Source: Branchiostoma floridae (lineage: Eukaryota; Chordata; Leptocardii; Amphioxiformes; Branchiostomatidae). From it: 64,000 bases of DNA. The notes under the pieces were generated by a model that was not told the DNA's origin, did not search any database, and saw nothing but the letters and a program-made list of their open reading frames with translations. Positions 55,611-64,000 of the stretch are shown here, piece after piece. Every line of letters begins with the position of its first letter. Positions within the stretch are counted from its first letter, which is position 1. Where the stretch lies: positions 28,082,329 through 28,146,328 of the forward strand of contig NC_049982.1 of the NCBI RefSeq assembly GCF_000003815.2, read 5' to 3'. The position numbers and the translations under genes are program-made.

Positions 55611-56339
55611 GGGGAGGGAGATGGCTGAAATATGCTGTATTTGCTCTCAAGCAAATTTCGGCCTTTCTAGTAATATATAGCTTTAATCATGTGGAAACTC
55701 AGATGTGGGATGAAGCCTTATCTGGTGTTGAGACACTACAAGAAGAGAACATGATGTTCTTATCTTCTTCTTGTAGCTTCTCAACATCAGATCAGACGTG
55801 TAGACACAAATCCATCTCTGGTTGGTGATGGATGAAATTGTATTATTGTATCGCAATATTACTGACGAAAATATTTGCGGAGTATTGTAATAATCTGTAG
55901 TTTTAATCATGTTAAAACGTAAAAAATCATGTTGAGTGGCTATATGAAAAAGAGAAAATTTCAATAAGAAACTAAGTATGTAATTCGTCTGTGTGCAAAA
56001 TGCTCTACAAATACAGAGAAAGGTTCATGAAAGATCTGTGTAAAAGTCCGTAGACGTTAATAAAAAGTATGTTCGTGATGAAAGTTTGTTGTGCCTTTTC
56101 TATTCTTGTTACGCAAATGCATAGTCATTTGAAGGTTAACTTGGTCTTTGTATTGTCCTTGATAATATTTAAGTTTGAATACTAATGTTCGATTGTTGTC
56201 AGGTTCTGTAGACAAACACTATAAGCTACTACCTGGCCCGCATATGCTATTCAATGTCTGCATTGTCGATCATTTTCAAATGCAAATACTGACAACAATG
56301 CCGTATTCCTGTCCCGTTTGAGGGCACCACCTACAGGCC

Positions 56340-56580
56340 CATGTGTGAACTGCACCGTAGAAGCCCTCCCTGATGACCAGAGATTTTGAGTTGATATCAA
56401 AAAAAAGGATGCTGGTTAGAGAACTTTAGTAATTTTATGGTACAAAATCACTGCGATACCTTTTGCCATGTCCAGGAACGCAGTAGATGCCTTAACTCGT
56501 TTTAAATATTCAACGAGCAAACGATTAGGGGTGATAGGTGGCGCTTTTAGGGGCAGCCGCGGTTTGTACCTCCGTCCCTA
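56340..56580. other. no gene seen; short dispersed repeat
   Basis: GGTGGCGCTTTTAGGGGCAG then CCGCGGTTTGTACCTC at 56537 matches the block at 31845-31882. Nothing else recognised between 55831 and the start of the 1.3-kb array. Confidence 0.45.
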
Positions 56581-57477
56581 AAACGTATGGTTTATAGTCT
56601 TCATGTTTACTTTTTATAGTGTTGCTGTTGATTTTATGTGTGTCTGAATAGTTGCTGATCATACTGGGATCTCATCTGACTGACTACGAGTGAGATTCAC
56701 GCTTCTTTGCTGGACTTTCGTACGTTAAGCTAAAGCCCCGGCTGTTTTTACCATGACGGTGCAAATGTAATCACCCATTGTTGTCAACAAATTTAAAGTA
56801 CTTCAGTAATGTTCAAGAATTAAAGACTACATAAACTGCTTATGAAAAACAAAATGGCTCTCGGATATTTATCATGTTATTCCATCGCTAAAAACGTTTC
56901 TTTTTCATACTACAGTAGATACACGTTGTTAAGGAAACAACGGTATATGTAAGATGACATTATGTAAGATCATGTAGAAAATGGAAATGTAAAGAAGCTG
57001 TGGCTTTTTCATGTTTCAGCAAAAGATACCTGCTCTTTCCCACGGATAAAACCAACCCTCTCGAACCCTTTAGTGTGACCTATGCCCTACTTAGATCCAC
57101 TGTTACTTGAAAAAAATAACTCGGCAAGATCTGGTGCTTTCGCAAAGTCCGGCTGACACAAATCAGGTGACAATTCAGAACTTGTACACAAGAAATTAAT
57201 GATTCAAAAATTCGAATAATGCTAAGAATTGAGGAATTAACATCAATATCGCACCTCGAAAATCACTTTCATATTATCATAAAAACTGTCAATACCTTAA
57301 TATCAATCTACATGAGGAAAAATCTTTACCCGAACACAAGAAAAATGCGTAGTTACTAAGCAGGGTTTGACGCGTGTCTGTCATGTTTACTATAAATCGA
57401 TAATTTTGGCGTCCCCAATGATGTCAGTATATAACTTTTAGCATCAATACTTTTAAAAGAGACGAACATGCATTCTA

Positions 57478-57790
57478 CTACTTTCGTGACAGACCAATCT
57501 GGTAACGATTTAAGTAATAGGTCAGACTTCTGGTATATTTCGTAATGTTAAGACATGCTGCTCCGTTTCGTAAGCTGACTATTATCACATCATATTTCTG
57601 CCCAGAGACAGGCACCGAAAATGAACATTCCCACGGGCATATATTCGGGACAGAAAACGTTTTCTTGTCTTTCATGTCTTTCAATCTATAGAGCGCATAT
57701 TTTCGAAAAAAAAATGTGTTGCGAAAATTGCATTGGCAAAGGTGACACAGCACCTGACAAACAGTATTGTCAAACTAAAGTAAAGGTAAC
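57478..57790 (-). pseudogene. conserved - strand frame in the 1.3-kb unit (family unknown)
   Basis: The same segment recurs at 58500-58740, 61380-61660, 61783-62085 and 63070-63465. Translations share FVR(C/G/D)CV then NA (for example LFVRCCVTFANAIF and SVLFVRGCVILCNAH) followed by PNICPWECSFSVPVSG in one frame, or MPVGMFIFGACLW in the alternative frame. Which frame was coding is unclear because the copies differ by indels. Hydrophobicity suggests a membrane protein remnant. Stops and frameshifts in several copies point to decay. I cannot name the family. Confidence 0.35.
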
Positions 57791-58750
57791 GACAGTTTGA
57801 AAGCAAAGCGAGATATCTGCAGTTACGAGTTCTACGTTAAAATTGGTGTTTATAGCCTCACTAAGTACCATCGCCCCATCAACTAATACAGCTGTGATTT
57901 ACCATATAATAAGCGCTACTTCTCTAGCCAGGTCCGTGGTCCAACGGAGACTTGATTTCGAGGCTACAGTATCCTTCTAGAACGTCAGCTGTAGATATTC
58001 TGTGTGAAATATGGGGCTATATTCACCATAACGGTGCAAAATGTTATCACCCATAGGTGTCGATCAAGTACTCCAAAAGTGTTCAAGCTGGCCTAAAATC
58101 AAAGACAACATAAACTGCGCATGAAAACCAGAATGACTCTCTTCTTTGTCTTGTTATCCCATCTGTAAAAGCATTTTTATTTCTTAAGTATCTACACTTA
58201 GTCCATGTAACAACGGTACATATTAGACGGCAATCTGTAAGGTGATATAGAAATGTACGGAAATTGTCAACTTTTCATGCTATCAGCCAGTGTCAGCAAA
58301 AGTTTCCAGGTTTTTCTCACAGACTAAATCAGCCCTCCGGAACCTTTTAGCGTGACCTATGCTCTACTTAGATCCCCTGTCAATTAAAAAAACAGCAACT
58401 GAGATATAGCTGGCGTTACCGAAAGTAAACTACTTATATAAATGACTAACCCGACAAAAGTTAAATCTCCACAGTAAAGTCAAAGATCAGGCTTTCGTAA
58501 ATATCGTAATGTTTGGACGTGTTTTATTTCGAATGATAGATATTATTGCATCAGACTTCTACCCAGATACAGGCACCGAAAATGAACATTCCCACAGGCA
58601 TTAAAACAGACGATATCAATGTTTCCTTATCCTGCATCTCCTCACAGCTATGAATCCTAGATAGTGCACGTTTTTCAAAATGAGAGTTTTGAAAGAGGCA
58701 TTGACAAAGACAACACAATCCCTGACATCAGCAAGTAAAACATAACCTTA

Positions 58751-59791
58751 AGCCCCGGTCACAAAGCGCGTACGATTTCTTGCGATGGCATATTCCGCAT
58801 ATCGTACGATGAGCGCAGTAAATCGCAGCAAAATCGTAAGCAAAATCAGCCATCGCAACGCACCGGATGATGTTCAAAATTTTTCCAGCGTCGTACGATT
58901 TTTCACTTGTGTCTCTTTTGAATAGCCGCCTGACCGCTTTTGTGCATCTTTAACCAACAAAATGTGGACTTAACTGTTGAATACCTTCCTATAATATCTT
59001 TAACTGTAAAAATAAATTAAAAGAGACCATGACAACAAGAAAATTACAAGAAAAGTTCAAATCAAGCGTGAGTACTGGTATGATTATCTCGGCCTGCTTG
59101 CCGGCTCTACATGTCAGGCTTCTTCGAAGATCGTATCATGATATGCTATCAACAAAAAGATGCCATCATACAAAAATCATATCATAAGCATTATATCATA
59201 TATATTTCGGACTCATAGAGCCTGCCTTTATGTTCGAGTTGGCCCCATGGTTATTACGATTATGGTAAACTGACCTAAGACCGACGAGAGCTTAGATTTG
59301 ATCTAATTATAAACTCACGTGCATGAAGCGATCAAACAATTGTCTGCATCACATGTGCGGGGCGCGCTGTTCTCTGGTTGCGACTGTGGCAGTTGCGACT
59401 GATATATTTTCCCTTTTCGTCAATATCCACAATATCAGGGAAAACTGAAACCATCACAGCATGCTAACAATTCATAAATCTATAACCTCATCAGTAGACA
59501 AAAATTGCCGTAATGAAGTCTGCTATGGGGGCAAATAAAATCTTACGACGATAGCGAAATTTTGAACATGTTCAAAATCCATTTCAGCACTATTTTTCGT
59601 CATAGGACGCTCCCCGATTTACTGCGATTGACGCAGGTACGCTCTTATGACCTCATCGTACGATGCACTACGCGCTTTGTGACCACGGCTTTATATATTT
59701 AAACCATTGCTTCCGATTCTCCCCCGACTTACGACGCACTGCGCTCATACCGCGCATCGCAAGGGATCGTACGCGCTTTGTGACCGGGGCT
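58751..59791. mobile_element. Harbinger-like TIR element, TTA target duplication
   Basis: The ends AGCCCCGGTCACAAAGCGCG and CGCGCTTTGTGACCGGGGCT are perfect inverses. TTA precedes (58748-58750) and follows (59792-59794), the 3-bp TSD of PIF/Harbinger elements. The sub-terminal parts also pair (CGTACGAT...ATCGTACG). An internal second right end (CGCGCTTTGTGACCACGGCT at 59671-59690, followed by TTA) suggests a nested or duplicated end. No transposase frame. A solo right end is at 61679-61699. Confidence 0.85.
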
Positions 59792-60754
59792 TTATCATAA
59801 ATGTTAACATCAGGTTGCTAGTTCAGCACGTACGAATAGTATTTAAAATTGTGTTTATATCCTCACTAAATATTAACACCCTATCAGTCGATGCAGAATT
59901 GATTCACCATCTTTGTTTAAACAGTCTATAACAGTTTGCAAGCCAAGCACTGTATCTGAACGTACGAGAAGTATATGTTGAAATGTTTTCATAGCCTCAC
60001 TAAGTACTGGCCACTATCAGCCAATACAGCATTGATTTGTCATCTTAAGTACTACTTCACCAGCCAGGTCTGTGGGTCCTCAAAGACTTGATTTCGAGGC
60101 TTAGTAGCCTTCTAGAACATTCGGGACAACACTTACGTCAGACTGTTGATATTGTGTGTGAAATATGGGGCTATCTTTACCCTGACGATGCATATGTTAC
60201 ATCATTCACAGATGTCCAGAAAGTACCTCAAAAGTGCTAAAGATGAAGATTACATAAAATACATATGAAATACAAAATGGCTTTGGGATATTTATCATGT
60301 TATTCCATCGCTAAAAACGTTTCTACTTCTTACCATAGTAATTATAACTACGCGTAGTTCATCATCATCATATCGTTCCGTGCCAGTACTGCATATATCA
60401 GATAACGTCAATATGATATGGAAATGTAAAGAAGTTTTGGCCTTTTTATGTTCTCAGCATAAGACACCAGAGTTTTCTCCTGCATTAAATCAGCCATCTC
60501 GAACCTTACAGCGTGACTATATGCTCTATTCAGGTCCACTGTGATTTGCAAATAGTTTAGCAAAGCTGGTGTTACCGACTTTCTCAATGAAGGCCAGCAT
60601 ACACAAATCAGACGACATTTCCAGCACTTGCACCGAGAAAGCAATGCTTCAAAAAGTAAAAAAGAAATGCTGAGAATTAAGGACTGAGCATCACATCTTG
60701 CCGCGAAGATCACTTTCATATTATCATGAAATTGTCATCACTTCAATATAAGTC

Positions 60755-61232
60755 TTGTTGGCATCCGTCTGTCTCGGAAGACAATGGTAGGCGGACGGGT
60801 TTTAAGGCGACCCGTCTGCCTGGTCTGCACTTGGGTTTTTAAGGTGAAGGAGGGGTGTGCACGTCTTTCTCAATCCTCTCGTCCACTGGCGCACTAGTCC
60901 TACAGGGGCAACTGTATGCAACGTACAAGATGGCCCCAGCAGATGCAGGTCTGTTGTTTGGAGTTTCCGTCTCCTAGGAGGACTTCCGACCAAGTATGTA
61001 AGGGGTCCCTCCTATCCCTGACTCATGTGTCATGGCGGGTGCGTCATGCCCGAACATGCCCCTATGGCCTGTCACCACCACAAAGGCCTGTCACACCTGA
61101 GTTAGGTGAGGAAAGTCGTGTAAAGTGCCCTTCCCAAGGGCACAAGATCGGTAAAACGGCAAGCGGATTTGAACCCCGGACCCCTCGGGCCTGAGACCAA
61201 CGCGCTCCCGATCGTGCCACGCGGTCCCACAT
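60755..61232 (-). mobile_element. tRNA-derived SINE, - strand, near full length
   Basis: The - strand head at ~61230, GGGACCGCGTGGCACGATCG, then GGTTCAAATCCGC (B box with one change), body CCTTGGGAAGGGCACTTTAC and CACCTAACTCAGGTGTGACA, and tail CCATTGTCTTCCGAGACAG at ~60772-60790. Same family as 24080-24310. It enlarges one unit of the 1.3-kb array. Confidence 0.7.
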
Positions 61233-64000
61233 ACATAAGTCTACATGTGAATAAAACCTACACAGGGACATAACAAGGATGCGTAGTTACTAGGAAAGGT
61301 CTGACATGTGTCTATTGATGGATCAGGTTTACTCGCTAATGTACGTAACTATGTTGTCATTTTAGAACTTTAACAACTTTTAAAAAGAAACCAACATACA
61401 TTCTACTACTTTTCCAATCTGGTAATAACTGAATATCCAGAGTAAATTCATAGGTCTGGCTCTTTGCATATTTCGCAATGTTCAGACATGGGGTGAGGTT
61501 TCGTAAGATGACTATTGCATCAGAAATCTGCCCAGAGACAGGCACCGAAAATGAATATTCCCACGGGCATATATGAGGGACAGATGGTGTTTTCTTCTCT
61601 TACATGTCTTTTCAGCTATAAACTATATGCCGCTTTTAAATGGGCGTTGCGAAAATTGCATTGTTAAAGGTAACACATACGCGCTTTGTGACCGGGGCTT
61701 TACTGATTGCTTCTGCGTCCCCAATGATGTCAGTGTATAACTTTTAGCGTTAATACTTTTAAAAGAGACGAGCATGCCTGCTTTAATGAAAGACCAATCC
61801 GGTCAGACATCTGGTATATTTCGTAATGTTAAGACATGCTGCTACGTTTCGTAAGCTGACTATTATTACATCATATTTCTGCCCAGAGACAGGCACCGAA
61901 AATGAACATTCCCACGGGCATATATTCGGGACAGAAAACGTTTTCTTGTCTTTCATGTCTTTCAATCTATAGAGCGCATATTTTCGAAAAAAATGTGTTG
62001 CGAAAATTGCATTGGCAAAGGTGACACAACACCTGACAAACAGTATGGACAAACTAAAGTAAAGGTAACGACAGTTTGAAAGCAAAGCGAGATATCTGCA
62101 GTTACGAGTTCTACGTTAACATTGGTGTTTATAGCCTCACTAAGTACCATCACCCCATCAACTAATACAGCTGTGATTTACCATGTAATAAGTGCTACTT
62201 CTCTAGCCAGGTCCGTGGTCCATCAGAGACTTGATGTCGAAGCTACAGGAACGTTCTAGAACATTCGGAACAACAGTTACGCCAGACTGTTAATAATGTG
62301 TGTGAAATATGGGGATCTTTACCATGACGGTACAAAATGTCATCACCCATTGTTGTCAACAAAGTACTTCAGTAGTGTTCAAGAAATAAGACTACCGATG
62401 AAAAACAAAATTGCTGTCGGATATTTATCATGTAATTTCATCGCTAAAAACGTTTCTATTTCTTACTACAGTTAATACAAGTAGTTTATGAAACAATGGT
62501 ATATGTAAAATGACAATATCTAAGGTAGTGTGGAAATATAAAGAAGCTATGGCTTTTTCATGTTTCAACATAAGATACCTGCTCTTTCCCACGGATAAAA
62601 CCAACACTCTCGAACCTTTAGCGTGACCTATGCCCTACTTAGATCCACTGTTACTTGAAAAAATGCTGGTGCTACCAACTTGCTTTCGCAGAGAAGTCAG
62701 ACGTACACAAGGTAACATTGCTGAACTTGTTCACAAGAAATGAATGGTTCAAAAATTCGAATAATGGTGAGACTTGAGGAATTAACATCAATATCGAAAA
62801 TCACTTTCATATCATTTAAATTAAATTAAATTATCATAAAACTATCAATACCTCAATATCAGTCTACATGTGGACATATTTTTATCCGAACACAAGCTTA
62901 AGAATAATGTGTAGTTACTAAGCAGGGTCTGACACGTGTCTGTCAAGTTTACTATTAACCGATCCTTTTGGCGTCCCCAATGATGTCAGTATATAACTTT
63001 TAACGTTAATACTTTTAAAAGAGACGAGCGTGCCTTCTACTACTTTAATGAATGTACGTAACTATGTTGTCATTTCAGAACTTTAACAACTTTAAAAAAG
63101 AAACCAACATACATTCTACTACTTTTCCAATCTGGTAATAATTGAATATCCAGAGTAAATTCATAGGTCAGGCTCTTTGCATATTTCGCAATGTTCAGAC
63201 ATGGGGTGAGGTTTCGTAAGATGGCTATTGCATCAGAAATCTGCCCAGAGACAGGCACCGAGAATGAACATTCCCACGGGCATATATTCGGGACAAATGA
63301 TGATTTCTTAACCTGTATATCTTTCCAGCTATAAGCTATATGGCTCCTTTTTTTCAAATGTGCGTTGCAAAGTATAACACAACCCCTGACAAACAGCACA
63401 GAAACCTTAACTTTCTTAGTAAATGTAACGATAGTTTGAAAGCTAAGCACGATATCTGCACGCACGAGTAGTACGTTAAGATGATGTTTAGATATATATA
63501 CATATAGCCTCGCTAAATATACAATACACCATGTAATTTAAATACTACTTCACTAGACGGGACCGTGGTCCTTCAGAGACTTGATTTCGAGGCTTCAGTA
63601 GCCTTCTAGAACATTCGGAACAACACTTACGTCAGTCTGTTGATATTGTGTGTGAAATATGGGGCTATCTTTACCCTGACGGTGCAAGATGTTACATCAT
63701 CCACAGGTGTCCACAAAGTACTCCAAAAGTGCTCAAACTGGCCTAGAATCAAAGACTACATAAACTGCCTAAGAAAAACAAAATGGCTCTCGGATATCTA
63801 TCTCTATTATGTTATTCATCGCTAAAACGTTTTTACTTCTTACTAACGTAATAGTATATTCTCGTAGTTTATGAAACAACGGTATATGTAAGATGACAAT
63901 ATGTAAGATGATGTAGAAAATGGAAATGTAAAGAAGCTGTGGCTTTTTCATGTTTCAGCAAAAGATACCTGCTCTTTCCCACGGATAAAACCAACCCTCT

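Larger units (their letters stand above)
52880..55831. mobile_element. ~2.95 kb TIR element carrying satellite-like arrays
   Basis: The left end ACCAGAGATGGGTTTGTGTC, TGATCTGATGTTGAGAAGCT, ACAAG is matched in inverse by the right end CTTGTAGCTTCTCAACATCA, GATCAGACGTG, ACACAAATCCATCTCTGGT. Between them are two different tandem arrays (53120-54760 and 54980-55600), a TTTC microsatellite and a 100-N gap, but no transposase frame. A block AAATATGCTGTATTTGCTC with TCGGCCTTTCTAGTA occurs twice (~53800 and ~55628). It is most likely a non-autonomous DNA element that has captured or generated satellites. Confidence 0.6.
56700..64000. repeat. array of ~1.3 kb repeat units (five partial or full)
   Basis: Ordered anchors recur. 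A (TCCATCGCTAAAAACGTTT) is at 56881, 58157, 60304, 62437 and 63816. B (ATAGCCTCACTAAGTA) is at 57852, 59991, 62131 and 63504. C (GGCACCGAAAATGAACATTC) is near 57608, 58571, 61539, 61889 and 63250. The undisturbed A-to-A spacing is ~1.28-1.38 kb. The two middle intervals (~2.14 kb) are enlarged by a 1041-bp TIR element and by a SINE plus a second C block. The array continues past the window end. Part of each unit gives open - strand frames, discussed separately. Confidence 0.8.

Noticed and set aside
57478-63465. Polycystin- or GPCR-like transmembrane gene in the 1.3-kb units
   Set aside because: FVRxCV..NA motifs are suggestive, but frames conflict between copies and no second conserved block supports a named family.

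Overview
The window is animal (deuterostome) genomic DNA and most likely comes from a lancelet (Branchiostoma). This is inferred from small exons with canonical GT-AG introns, dense MITE/SINE/CR1 debris, TTAGGG-type telomeric repeats, and modular phase-1 exons for C-type lectin and kringle domains. No species marker was tested. Eight N gaps interrupt the sequence. Four are exactly 100 bases, so they are probably placeholders of unknown true size.

Layout. 1-879: the 3' end of an unidentified + strand gene, followed by a poly(A) signal. 3293-8720: a five-exon + strand gene for a 175-residue protein with a Cys/His-rich N terminus and a glycine-rich hydrophobic C-terminal half. Its first intron carries a pogo/Tigger-like transposon with a CR1-like LINE inside. 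10477-25454 (- strand): 23 coding exons of INTS3 (Integrator subunit 3 / SOSS-A), covering residues 1-732. The last roughly 310 codons are absent although the final visible exon has an intact splice donor. The INTS3 introns are crowded with MITEs, tRNA-derived SINEs, a LINE fragment and microsatellites. 27942-30458 (+): a three-exon SAM-dependent methyltransferase whose last codons and stop lie in the first unit of a 52-53 bp minisatellite.

32-37 kb is repeat-rich, with one unassigned first-exon candidate, a TATA/CCAAT promoter and a long TTATTTA microsatellite. 37.7-51 kb is an immune/recognition-type region. It has a C-type lectin exon cut by a gap, a filamin-repeat exon, a - strand gene whose second exon is a 13-copy, 39-bp coding minisatellite carrying NPMY/NPMC motifs, and a + strand gene joining a linker, a kringle and a C-type lectin domain, with a broken partial copy of the lectin exon beside it. 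Nearly all of these exons are phase 1-1, the signature of exon shuffling.

51-64 kb has no gene I can support. It holds an interstitial telomeric tract, a ~2.95 kb element with terminal inverted repeats that contains two internal satellite arrays, and an array of ~1.3 kb repeat units invaded by a Harbinger-like TIR element and a SINE.

There is no operon-like cooperation. INTS3 is a housekeeping nuclear gene, the methyltransferase is a separate metabolic enzyme, and the lectin, kringle and NPxY genes look like a cluster of surface or secreted recognition proteins. The observations most worth pursuing are the NPxY coding minisatellite, the methyltransferase C terminus made from repeat DNA, the truncated INTS3 with other genes where its 3' end should be, and the TIR element that carries satellite arrays.
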